Assembly (NCBI GenBank): GCA_963575745.1 | Contig: CAUYUJ010016139.1 | Coordinates: 230,164-294,163, forward strand | Length of the DNA stretch: 64,000 nt | DNA from: Prorocentrum cordatum | Taxonomy: Eukaryota > Sar > Dinophyceae > Prorocentrales > Prorocentraceae | Direction: 5' to 3' | Shown here: one piece after another, positions 34,281-44,897 of the stretch | How positions within the stretch are numbered: position 1 is the first letter of the stretch | Layout of the letters: every line of letters starts with the position of its first letter | The notes under the pieces: model-generated | Told to the model about the DNA's origin: nothing | Database searches by the model: none | Seen by the model: only the letters and a program-made list of their open reading frames with translations | Made by a program: the position numbers and the translations under genes

Positions 34281-34849
34281 GAAAATGGGAAGGCGGGAAG
34301 GCAGGACCCGCGGGTGGAGTCAGACTGCCAGGCGGAACGTGCCAAAACCACTCACACACTGGGAACGTGGGCCAGACTGTGCGCCGCTGAGGGGGTCAGG
34401 GTCAATGCTTGGAGAATGCCGACCACAATGGAGAGCGCCCGCGATGGCCTCTGGTACCAAGGCGGTGTGCGGCTTGCGCGCCCAGAAGGCCCTCCTGTGG
34501 CAGTAGCCAACGTCTAACACACGCGCCAGAACGGTGCCTTGACCGACGTCCGAGTCCGCCGATGCCGGCAGGCGGCCGACCGTACAGTCAACATGCTCAA
34601 GTGAAAGGGGGGTCAGAAGTCGCCGCCCCTACGGACGACGAAGTGGAAGCCACTGCATGCAGCCGACTCCAAAAGATGGGCACCCGGAATGGCTGAGGCC
34701 AGCGTCCGGTGTGTCCTGGCCCGTATGCGTCGCGGGCAAAATGACTGAGTGTAGCGTGCCGAGAGCGGGCGAAGCGCCTTGAGCGAACCCTCTCGGAGCA
34801 CCACGGGCCGCCGCTGCGGCCAAGCCGACGACGGGATTATGTCAGCTGG
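34281..34849. other. Spacer between copies A and B
   Basis: About 570 bp with no supported gene and no clear match elsewhere in the window, between the leader monomers of A and the tail of B. It may be part of B's 3' tail. Confidence 0.45.
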
Positions 34850-35230
34850 CCGAACGGGCTAAAGGCCCGCGAGAACGCGGGAACTATCGCGGTGGTGGGG
34901 GGGTACCTCGACCCCAGGAGGTAACAACAGTCCGCCCCAGTGGCCCACTGCATCGGTGAAACATGACCTGTCGCTGTCTGCCGACAGGTGTGACCGCCTG
35001 GTGGTGACCCAGCGGCCCTGGTGCCCACAGCCACTCATCCTCCTTCGGAAATCGCACCCTGTGGCGACGAGAAAGGGGGGTTAGCAGCCGATAGCCGCAG
35101 TCATGAGTGTAGAAGCAATGGGACGAGAAAGGGAATCAGCAGCCGATAGCCGCGGAATGACAGACAGCACGTGGCGGCGAGGAAAGGGGAGTGCAGCCGA
35201 TAGCCGCGGAACTGGAGAGTGTTGCGAAGG
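34850..35230 (-). repeat. 3' tail of copy B with three 54-bp motif units
   Basis: GCAGCCGATAGCCGC occurs at 35084, 35139 and 35193 (54-55 bp apart), each after a GGCGACGAGAAAGG-like G-rich tract. 34861-34990 has CCCCAGGAGGTAAC and CGGTGAAACATGACCTGTCG, the diverged form of the tail unit of copy A. Confidence 0.75.
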
Positions 35231-35430
35231 GTCAGGGTGAGCGGCCTGAGCCGCAGGACATCGTCTGGGGTGGGAACGTCCTAGGGAAGTCCCACGGTGC
35301 ACGTGCGCGGCAACTCTTCCGCGGAGGGGGGTCGCGCGTTGCCCCGGCAGCCTGGCGCCGTACGTCTTGGCGGCTTTTGTAGGGCTGGCCTCGCCCTAGT
35401 CGGGGGGCCCCTGCCAGGCCCTCTGCCGGT

Positions 35431-38400
35431 CTACCAGCGCGCGAGCTCCCATCCTCGCTGTCGCTTGTCGGCGTATTGCTCGTCACTCTTCGGGGCTGTC
35501 CTTTTCTCCCTGTTCCCCCACGAAGCCCCTCTCCAAGAGCTATCCTGGTGGTCCCACCCTTCCCATCGCGGCCTAGGGCGCCATGGGGCTCCAGAGCTGG
35601 ATGCTCCCGACCAGGTGGTCTCCCTGTCGGTGTGCGCTGGCGGGGCGGCTGTGCCGTCTCTGGGCCTGCTCCATGGGTGCTGCTGCGCAGCCCCGCTGTA
35701 TGTGCTGGAGGGTTGGGTCTGCTCGTGGTGACTTGCCCTGTCGGGCGGGTCAGGGGGGGTGTGGGTACCGACCTTCTGTCGGACCAAGGGCATGGGTTGC
35801 CCTTGCTGTCTTGCCCCTTGGATGCGCTGGCCCTGGCGCTGCGAAGTAGTAGGCTACGATATTTCTCAGCGACCTTTTGCCATTCAACACGGAGATGGTG
35901 GTGTCTCACCAACTTGTAGGCGTCGTAGCCCGCGGCTTCCCACGCCCGCAGGAATTCTTCGCACCTCTCCCTTGTGTTCCTCCCGGGGTCCGAGTGGATG
36001 TCGACCCGCGGTAGACCCTGTAGGCTGCCTGCCCCGCGAACCCATCCTATCCACGCCCCGTTGAATGCGCCCCCGAGTGCCTTCTGTAATATGGTGACTT
36101 TCTCTTGGGCTGGCTCGTCCCTCTGGATGTCGGCCTCGTCGATGGACCTCATGTACATGGGGGGCCCAGGGGGTCGTTTTGATGTGGAGGTGGAGGTGGG
36201 AGTGGCTCAGCCTGCGGGCGCGGCCGTCTCTCTGGGCTGCTGTCCTGCCGGGGGCTGGGCGCCTGGCGGGTCTCGTGCGCTGGGGCTGCGAGCACCTGGA
36301 TAGACTCCTGACTGCAGTCTGGCCTGCTCCCTTTCCCTCGTAGTTTCCTTTGGTCAGCCCTTTTGTCGCGGATTTCTTCCATGTCCTCTCGGAAGCGGGC
36401 CGTCGCGCAAGGCGTCCAATTGGCAGCTTCCTCCTTGTCGGGGGGGGGCTGCCCCCAGGACTGTCCGCTTGGGGGAGCCGTCTCTGCCGCTGGGGCCGCT
36501 GATATCGGCTTCCTCGTCCTGCTGCGAGGGGCTGTGGATCATGGAGACCGTCCTCTCTGGATTGTCCTCATCCCAGTCTACCTCGAACGGATTATCGCCG
36601 TTACCGTGGGAGTCCCTATCAGAGGATGGTTCCTCCTTTATCTCCTTCGTCGCTTTTGTGGCCCCTGGGGGCTGCTGGCTGAGGTCCTCACCGATGGTGT
36701 GGCCGCCCGAGGTTGGAGGGCGCTTGTGCCAGGCAGCGGCGGGGGAGTGGTCTCCGGCGTCGTTGCTGCTCCGGGCGCTGTGCTCGCCAGCGAGGAATTC
36801 CAGCGTTCCCCCAGCGAGATCGTCCTTCCTGAGGGATAAGACGCGGTGCAGCGTTTCCAACGGCTGCAGCCAGGGGTCTTGCCCTCTTTGGCAGTCGAGC
36901 GCGGCCGAGAGGGTGAGCCAGTCCTCCTGGAACTTTTCGTTACTCCCAGCCAGCTGCGCAATGGCATTGGCTGCTGCAGCTCTATGGCCGTCCCAAGGGA
37001 TGTGAGGGGGGTGCCCATTCTTGGGGATCTGGTCACCGTAGATGGAGTGGAGGAAGCGCAGCAACTGGCTGTGAGGCCAGTCCGATACCTCGCTGTCTCC
37101 ACCCACTTTGTCTCCAACCCTTTCCCCACCGAAAGTCGACCAGCGGATGTAAACCTCATGGTTCCATTCCAGCAGGAAATTCACAAGTTTGCGTACTGGC
37201 CTGTACGACTGCTCTCCTTCCAGGCGGAGGGTCGTGCGCGTGGGCAGCCGGGGGGCGTTGGGAGGAGGGAGTGGCGGCGGGGTGCACCCGAGTGTAGCAT
37301 TGTCCTTGGGGATCCTCACCGACCGCGCCTCGTGCTCGGGGGGGTCGCTTGCGGAGGAGCCCTCCTTTGCGGATGTGCTCACAGGAGACAGGTGTGCGCA
37401 CATGTCGTAGATGCCCCCCTCTTCAGCGCCTTCGCTGGCCACCATGGGAACAGGGCTGGGGGGGTAGATCACGTTGGAGTATGCCTCCAGCACCTCGTTG
37501 AGAGTGCTGGGTGCGACGTCCCAAATGTGCACCAAGCACCTCCTGCAGGCCCAGCTGGCGTTCCACTGTCTTTTGGTCCACAGCGTTAGCATTGTTCCCC
37601 ATGCTGGGAGGCCTGTGCGGTCGCAGCACTCTGCGCCTTCTTTAGGGCGCCAGATGAAGCAACTTAGGGCGGGTGCGCCTGCCGACCATTCGAGCTCTGG
37701 GGTGCGCGTGGGGCAAAAGTCGCACTTTGCCGAGTAGCATTTACTACGGTGCGCCTCCGCACCGAACCTGCCGTCTGAAAGCCTTTGCGGTGGCAGCGTG
37801 GTGCCTGCGCAGGAAGGGCGGTAGTGGCGCGTCGTGCGAAGTAGGAGCTCCTTGAGGGAGACCTCGGCTGCATCGTCCTTTGGCTCCTGCAACCCCAGTG
37901 GGAGCCCGTCCAGGGGTGGGAGGGTTTTGGCCCTCTTCTGTTCCCGGTTGTCCAGTAGCCTGCGCTTGTGCTCCTGCAGTAACCATTGCATGGACTTCTT
38001 GCTGAAGCGCTCCTCGGGGTCCGGCCCAGGGAGAGAAATGCCCTTCTTTCCAATGAGGCAACCCAACAGCGTTCGCAGAGCCATCTGCAATTTTCCCCCT
38101 TCGTGTGCGCCTGCAGGCGGTTCTGAGCGAGTAGCTCGCGGGTGCAGTCGTCCCCCCAAGTGCCTGCGGAGCATTGTAGCCCCCCACTGTTGCATCCGTC
38201 GCAGCTGTACGCGGCCTCCTTCTGAAGCCTGCTGAATCGCCCGTCGTGCACAACTGGGGGAATCAGCGTAGTACCTGGGGCGGGTGAAGCGGGGATGTCT
38301 TCGTCGAGGCGGTGGTTGGAGATGGCAATCCCCCCGCCAATGTACTGTAGGTCCTCCATAATACGTGGGCATCCCAGCCCGATCTCCGACCCTGCCAGCG

Positions 38401-38528
38401 CGGTGTGGAGAAGGCAGATGGAACACTCTCCGTGGTGCAGCTGGTGCACGTCGGCTGGCTGCACAATGTCTTCTAGTACGCGTAGGGGAGCTTCCGATGT
38501 GAAGTCGTGTGCCCCCATCCCAGCCCAA
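35431..38528 (-). CDS. Copy B ORF2, Cys-rich and C-terminal region
   Basis: The longest open piece has 724 codons (38528-36354). The Cys-rich part reads YSCDGCNSGGLQCSAGTWGD and WLCERCW (38.2-38.06 kb), PHD-like in Cys spacing, in a neighbouring frame. Next come a Lys/Arg-rich helix (FSKKSMQWLLQEHKRRLLDN), CDFCPTRTPELEW, RQWNASWACRRCLVHIWDVA, HPPHIPWDGHRAAAANAIAQ and an acidic linker. The C-terminus in a third frame is YADKRQRGWELARW, stopping at 35431. Both the CRRCLVHIWD block and the end peptide match copy A. Function is unknown. Several zinc-binding units could serve nucleic-acid or chromatin binding, but this is inference. Confidence 0.6.
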
Positions 38529-39975
38529 GTCTTTGGACAGCCGTGCTTGTCAGCAATCTTGTGGTGGTGGGCGAAGGTTGCCAGGGTACCCGTGTGGCGG
38601 ATGACCTTGGCGAGCTTGGCGTGGAGATTCTCGAGGTCCACCAGTTGGTGCCCCCACGTCGTGGCGAATTGCGTGCGAAACTCTCGGTGCGTTTCCTGCC
38701 GCGGGAGGCACAGGCCCATCATCGCCTCGAAGATGTCGCCAGTGGCCTCGGGGTTTGGGAAGGGCCATAGCGTGGCCCGGGGTTCACGTAACTGCAGCAT
38801 CATGACCACCAGTAGCACTCCGAGTGCGTGTGGGGGGAGAGCGGCTGTCCGCCAGCACTGATAAGCGTGTCTGTGAGCTTTGTATCGATCCCCTCGTGCT
38901 TGAACAGGGCGCTCAGGTTCTCCATGCCAGGGTGCGACCTGCGCCGACGGCACTTGCAGGTGGTAAAGCTCCATGCCGCTGGAAACTGAAGGAGCGTGCC
39001 CCGGGGGGTGCAGTGACTTTTCTTCTTGGGAACCCTGTTTGAGCCCACCATGTGAGGTAGGGGTGGGAGCATCTCGTACGCGACCCCAAACTGTTTGCCG
39101 TTCCATGGCGTGCCAAGCCCGAAGAACCAGACGATAGCCGCCCACGTGAGGTTGTACACCCGGTTGCTCGCGTCGATCCCGACCTCCGGGTCAAAGCAGT
39201 AACCCACATGGCTCCATGCCTTCCTGTCAAGACTTCCCGGCTGCCTGGGTGTGGCCCCCATCTGCCACTGGTGGGGGTGTAGTCCAGAGATGGTGCACAG
39301 CAAGATGCCCATGAGTGGGTCGTCGACTAGCGCCTGGATGCTGTCCGAGAGGGCGGCCCCGAGCTTTTCCCACGAGAACTGCTCATCCAATGGCGCTGCA
39401 ATGCGGTCTGCGAATGAGCTTTCCAATTTGGCCTTGGCCTTCCTGCTGGCGTCGTCCAGGCCTTGTACGCTGTCGTCCCCGTCGTGTGTGGGAGCAGCTG
39501 GGATCCACGACTCCAGGTCCTTGATGGGGTCGAATCCCTCGTCACAGCGTAGGGGGGTCCGGTTGCCCAGGTTGTCTCCTTGGAAGCGTATCCAAAGCCC
39601 GGCCACCCTCCCATATTCCGAGAGCTCCCTGAGGTGCGATCCCGTGGCCGTGGTGAACATTCTTCCGTCCCCGATTATGATGACGTGTGACCTGGCACGC
39701 GTGATAGCAACATTGACCCTATTGGGATTGTCCATGAAACCCCAGTCGTGGAAGTAGTTGGACCGCATAGTCAGGTAGACCACGATGTCAGCCTCACCGC
39801 CCTGGCTGGAGTCGATGGTGGAGATGTTGAGCCTGCCGCTGGCCAGGTGCTTCCCAGCTACCTGGCATATCCCTGGGAATTGTAGCCCGATTCCGTTGGA
39901 TTGGGAGCTCCATTGCTCAAAGACCTGTTCGTGTCCTCGTTGGTCCCGGGGGTGGGGAGGGGGGTCGCATGGCCC
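38529..39975 (-). CDS. Copy B ORF2, helicase motifs V-VI and helical tail
   Basis: Motif V is DSSQGGEADIVVYLT (near 39810) and motif VI NPNRVNVAITRARSHVIIIG (near 39710), both fully canonical for the UPF1-like branch, unlike copy A's TRAT. The tail matches A (SGLHPHQWQMGATPRQPGSL, NLTWAAIVWFFGLGTPWNGK). Frame changes near 39.97 kb and at 38.83 kb, the latter at a six-G run where copy A has four. Confidence 0.8.
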
Positions 39976-42900
39976 TTAAAACTCGCCTTTGCCATCGCTT
40001 GTCTCCCTGCTCCTAGCCTGTCCGAGGGAGCCGATGATGCTGCGAGCCGACTGGGGCCAGCCCATCTCGAGCACCGCGCACTGAAGCTGGTGCCCTACCA
40101 CGACCATGACAGTGGCCCCTTCTTCCATTGCAGGCATGAGGGCCCTCACTACGTCCACCGTCTGTGCGGCCTCTGGGATGTTCGCGTAGCCAGAATGAAG
40201 ATTGGAGGTGACCTCGACTGAGGGGTTGTCGACCAGGAGAAACCGGTGTCTTTCTTCGGAGTGCTGCGGTGGGGGTTGAAGGTCCCGTAGTAACGTCTCC
40301 ATGGCGTCCGTGGTAGTATTGGCCGACTCTGCTAGCGTTTGGAGCCTCCCTTCGTCCCAGGGTCGTACCTGCTGCCGCGGTATTCCTTCCACGATCGGCC
40401 TCTGCGCCAGTGGGTCGGTGAGCCCAGTCCGAATAGCCTTGTTGTAGAAGGCCACGCTCGGCCACGAGAGGAAGAGAGGATGCGTGCGGTAGCGCAGGCT
40501 CAGCTGTGCCACAGCTGGGCTGTCCCCGCCTAGTGCATTGTACAGCTTGTCAAATATGGAGAGGCAAAGTCCCCTGTCAGCCGCCTTCCTGGAGAGAACC
40601 GTGGGGGGTAGCTGCCTGGGGTCACCAACCAGTATTAGCTGCCCACCTGACCGTATGACACTGACGAGGGACATTGCCGCCATGAGTTCGTGGGCCTGTC
40701 CCGCCTCGTCGATGATGAGTAAAGCTGTTGATACCAGCTTGAGCGACTCAGCTGCCTCGTGGGTAGCGATAACCAGCTTGGCGTCGCTTGGTAGCTGAGA
40801 GCGGAAGGACTGGAGCTCCTTGGATGGTCCATTCTGTTTGGGCGGGCGATCATGGGTCCTCTGAAATGTCCCACTGGTGTTAAGGACGCGATCTCCGGCG
40901 CCACCCTGGCGTCCTTCGCGAGCCTGACACACCTGTTGGGAAGACCAGTCTCACCAGCCAGCCTGTTCTCCTTGTGCGCAACTCCGAGCCCAATAGCGGG
41001 CTGATCGGCTGCCGTATGCGACCCAGCTGTGAGGGCCACCGACTGCCTCGCGGGAAGTGAACTAGCCCATGCGTCCATGGTGGCCACTGTGAACAGAGTC
41101 TTGCCAGTCCCTGGGGGTCCATGCACAATCGTCACGTGGTGCAGGATGGTGGCGGTCAGTGCTTTGGCCGCGTTGCCGTTTAGACGGTGTCGTCTGGCGG
41201 CCTCGTTGAGTCTGTCGATGGAGGGGAGGTTGCGCACTCGCTGGAAGACCTGCCCGATTGATCCATCAACCTCATCGTCCGTGAACGGTGTGATCGCTTG
41301 CGCTTTGCTGTGCTGCTGCTGCATGGTCTCTTCTACCGCCGTTGCGCCCGGTAAGCTCTGCCCTCCGCTCTCAATGGTGGCCCTTGCCCTTGCCAGGGGA
41401 GAAACGCTGCGCGCCCTCGTATTCTCCACTTCGTTGGCCCTTAGCCTGTCACTCCGTTGGGGGGTCCTTGAGGTAGAACGTTATCACGTCCAGTGGAGAG
41501 CCCACCAATTCGTCCGGTGCCTGTTGCAGCTTGTAGATCTCGGTGATGGCCTGATAGATTTTCCAATGCTGCAGCCTCGATGGCGCTCTGTCCAGTCGGA
41601 ACAGGACTTCTTCCTTGCTGCCTGTACTTGGTTCCTTGCCGAGAGCCAGCAGCTCCTCTGCCTCCTTGGAGTCGCACCATGCCAGAGTCTCGTTGGTGGG
41701 ATACCTTGTGCCTTCCCTGAGATCCATTGCGACGCACTCGTTGCTGGGGATGTGGCCACAAAATTCCGGGGGGCACACAAGCCTGAGAGAGGCGACCTGG
41801 TCCTCTGTGGGATTGGTGAGGCTGAGGAGCAGCGTCCGAGATTGTGAGTCCTGTACGCCGTCCATTCCCTTGAGCGACAGCCGAAATTCGCTAGGCCATT
41901 GCAGGTGTAGGAGTGTCTTCCCGTCCTGGGGGGGGGGGGGGCGCCTGGCGAAGCTTGTACTTATCAAGTGTGTGACAGTCCGACTGCTCGTGTGTGGGGT
42001 TTACCGCCACTTCCGCGGCGCAGCTCCGCTTGCGTGCCAGATCTGTTCTGGCCTTTACTGATCCGTCCCATGTCGTCTCTGTGGGGGCCATGGTCTCCGT
42101 CCATGCCAGTCTGGTCAGAGTGATCGCCCTCTGTCGTAGGTCCTGCTCCCAGTACTTTGGCAGGTTGACTCCTTCAGAGATTTTCCCCAGGGGGACATGC
42201 AGACGGAACTGGGCTCCAAGGCGTTCCGCTGGCACGCAGAACATCTGAACGATGGCCTTGGCCGCGGTGTCAGCAGTGGGGGTCTGGGACGTCAGCGAGG
42301 GGAGTGGGGGGCGGCTGCTGGCCCCACCGGGTTCCTCCCCCCTTCGCGACCCGCCTCGCTCCGTGGGGCCTTGCGACGACGCCCTGCTGGATCCGACCAG
42401 CCTGTCGCACAGGTTGGGGGGGGGCGGCCCCTCTGCGTTGTTGCGAGGGGGAGGCGGGGCGCTCCCTCCCGCAGTCCTTATGCTGAGCCATGGGTTGACC
42501 CTCCCGCCAGGTCGGTACAAGTCTGCTGGCCGCAGGTTGGCGGACGGGATCGTGTCGGTGGGGGTTATGAAGCTGAGCTCGTCGTCCCGAAAAGGAAAGT
42601 CGACCGGTGCGTGGTCCCAGTCATCTGGGAACGTCCAGCCTGGTAGGTGCAGATGGCCCTCTTTCACGTCCGGACAAGGGAGTACCCGCCCAGGCCACTC
42701 GTATCTATCGATTACGATGTTGGCGATGCAGTCTCTGGTCCCTCCTCGGGTCCTGGCCCAGAGGTTGCCCGCCTCAGTGTAGCACCTGGGGTCGGGCCAC
42801 CCGTGTTCCTTCTTCTTGGCGGCCTCCTGGTAATGCTCGATACTCATGAGATGCGTCTTGCCGCCGCAGTGTTTCTGGCAGACCTCGCACCGCCAGCGCC

Positions 42901-43048
42901 ACTCTGCGTGGAAGTGCGCCCGGCGCATCCAGCGGCACTCACGGGCCCGAAAGGGCTTGGTTGCACCTTCCGTAGTGGGGCCACACTTGCAGGGCTCGAG
43001 CGGAGACGGCCATCTGATAGGGGGCCCATTGTTGTTCTTCTTTACCAT
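39976..43048 (-). CDS. Copy B ORF2 start: zinc finger and helicase N-terminal half
   Basis: The ATG at 43048 (gagATGg) opens MVKKNNNGPPIRW, followed by the finger CEVCQKHCGGKTHLMSIEH. Helicase domain 1 has Walker A HGPPGTGKTLFT (near 41115), Walker B LLIIDEAGQAHEL (near 40700), VGDPRQLPP (near 40620) and RYRTHPLFLSW (near 40490). The frame is broken by a 14-G run at 41928-41941 (six G in copy A), near 41.45 kb and near 40.9 kb. Between A and B, the 17 codons HELMAAMSLVSVIRSGG differ at nine sites, all synonymous, which shows selection on the protein before the copies decayed. The N-terminus lacks the PKKRK signal of copy A. Confidence 0.85.
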
Positions 43049-43074
43049 CTCGTGGCGGCGCAATGGGGGGAAGC

Positions 43075-43089
43075 GCAGCCGATAGCCGC
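43075..43089 (-). repeat. AGCCG-AT-AGCCG motif before ORF2 of copy B
   Basis: GCAGCCGATAGCCGC, the consensus form, lies 27 bp upstream of the ORF2 ATG, with a C-rich tract between on the coding strand. It occupies the same place as in copy A. Confidence 0.65.
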
Positions 43090-43329
43090 GGGAGCTGGAA
43101 GAATGAATGCACAGGGGGAAGCTGCTTGAGCCGACGCGGCGCGGGCTCAGATGCTGCGGCGGTCGGGCGGGCGGGGCGCAGAATGAGGGGGGCCGAGGGG
43201 CGGGGCAGGAGAGGGGCGCGCGAGAGAGTGGGCAACCTCAGCCGCCGCGATGGGGTCGCACAGACAGGCAGAGCGGGGGGGGCGCACGGGAAGTGGGCGG
43301 GAATAGGATGGACGGCCCCACTCCACTGA

Positions 43330-43840
43330 GTGTGGGAAATGACTGCAGTAACGCCTGCCCTGCGGAGGGCGTCTGCCCAATACACCCCTATGGTGGCCAG
43401 ACTGTCCGCCGCTTTGTTAAGTCTGCGCCTGACGGCTTGCCAAGTGAGTACCCAGCCTGCTCCCTCGACCTGTCCCAAGGCTTCCTCCATCTGCTGAGCC
43501 AGGTGTAGCCTTCGGTATCTGGCTGTGCCAGCACCGTACCTACTGCAGCTAAGTTGTCGCCGAGAATCCGCGCCGTGCGGGTTGGGCTGTTGATGTGGGG
43601 AAGCAGTGCCAGCCCAGCACGACAGCCTGCAACCTCCGCCATTTGGGCGTTGCTGCATTCTGGGAGAGCGACTATGGCAATGGCGAGCACACGGGGAGCC
43701 CCGGTGCTGGGGTTGCGGTGCCAGAGGATGGCCCCGGCACCAGAAACTTTTTCGCCATCCCCAATGGATCTTGCCCCCCCGTCAAAGGTGACCTCGTAGG
43801 GCCACTAGGCGGAGTCGGAGTTGGGAAAGTGGAAGTCGCG
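43330..43840 (-). CDS. Copy B ORF1: RNase H domain
   Basis: RNase H would remove the RNA strand after reverse transcription. In order are TFDGGARSIGDGEK (first Asp, near 43785), GAGAILWHR, CSNAQMAEVAGCRAGL (Glu, near 43640), ILGDNLAAVGTV (Asp, near 43560) and, after a frame change near 43.5 kb, RRRLNKAADSLATIG (final Asp, near 43410). All four catalytic positions of the D-E-D-D set are identifiable. A TAG at 43807-43805 separates it in frame from the preceding zinc region. It is the last domain of ORF1, followed by about 280 bp before ORF2. Confidence 0.75.
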
Positions 43841-44897
43841 AGCGGTTATCTCGTCGCCTGGCTCAAGTCTGGTGTTGGCCCTGAGAGTGGCGGTGTGCAA
43901 GCAACATTCGCGGCAGAAGGTCGTCGTCCAGCACGCGGTTGGAGAGTTGTCAGTCCTTGGGCAAGGGAACCAACCTCTGCCGGGAGGCATCCACGCGGCG
44001 CGGCTGTGCGTGGCCTGCACTACCACTAGCCTGTGGTCTGGGTTGCAGTGCCTGCTGGCCACCGGGAGCCTCCGAACTTCGCCTCCAGCCCTGTCTGCGC
44101 GCCTTTGTGCGTGGGGCCCGGCAGCCCCACAAATTGTCCCAGTAGGTGGGGGGTTCGGGTTGCACGTGTGGCAACGGTCGCGCCGCACGGTCCACACGGC
44201 CGCTTCGTCGTGTCGGCCGCCCCTGGAAGGGTCGCTCTCAGTCTCCTCGTCCTCGTCACTCTCTTCGTGGGGGTCGATGTCTGGGGTGGCCAGTCCTCGC
44301 AGGACGAGAGTGGCCGCGTCGCTTGCTTCCAGGTGGGTGGCAGTAAGGTTGACGCAGTAGCGGAAGGAGATCTGGTGTAATACTTTGGCCAGCAGCGGCT
44401 GGTGCTCGCCCTCGCTTGTGATTGCCTGGGCGAGGGTGGGCGGATCGTCGGGCCCACGGATGGTGTCCCAGACGAGAGCGGCCGCAGGGCACCAGTGCCA
44501 GACGTGCTCAGTCGTGGCTTCTCCCAGCCCACAGAGAGGGCACCGCCCGTGCGGCCCTTCCCTGATCGGTGGCCTCAAGAGCCCCCCCGAGCCAGCATAG
44601 GCGCAGGCTTGTGGTCTCAGGGGGGCGGAGAGAATCAGGGGGGAGCGTTTGCCAGAGGGCGAGGGTGTGGGGATCGTTGCCGATGCATGTGCAACACCAG
44701 GCAGCCCCCTCGTCATTCGGGCCGGCGGTGATCCACACTCTGCTGGCCGGTGCCCCGCAGGTACATCTGTGGGGTATTCTTTCGTCGTTTCCCCTGCGCC
44801 TTGCCGGGCCTGGCAGGCCGTTGCTGAGCACCCTTAGCACGTGGTACGCACAGGTGAATGTGACGCAGTGCCGGAGCAGCTGCCACTCCTCACCCAA
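43841..44897 (-). CDS. Copy B ORF1: zinc-binding segments between RT and RNase H
   Basis: The clearest part is CPLCGLGEATTEHVWHWCPA (near 44520), the CxxC...H...C pattern of the RT-associated zf-RVT domain that lies between RT and RNase H in many LINEs. Upstream is a second cluster (CTCGAPA ... WCCTC, near 44720) and downstream a third (CHTCNPNPP, FCRECCLH). The frame changes near 44.6 kb at a C/G run. The last stop is TAG at 43807-43805. Confidence 0.65.
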
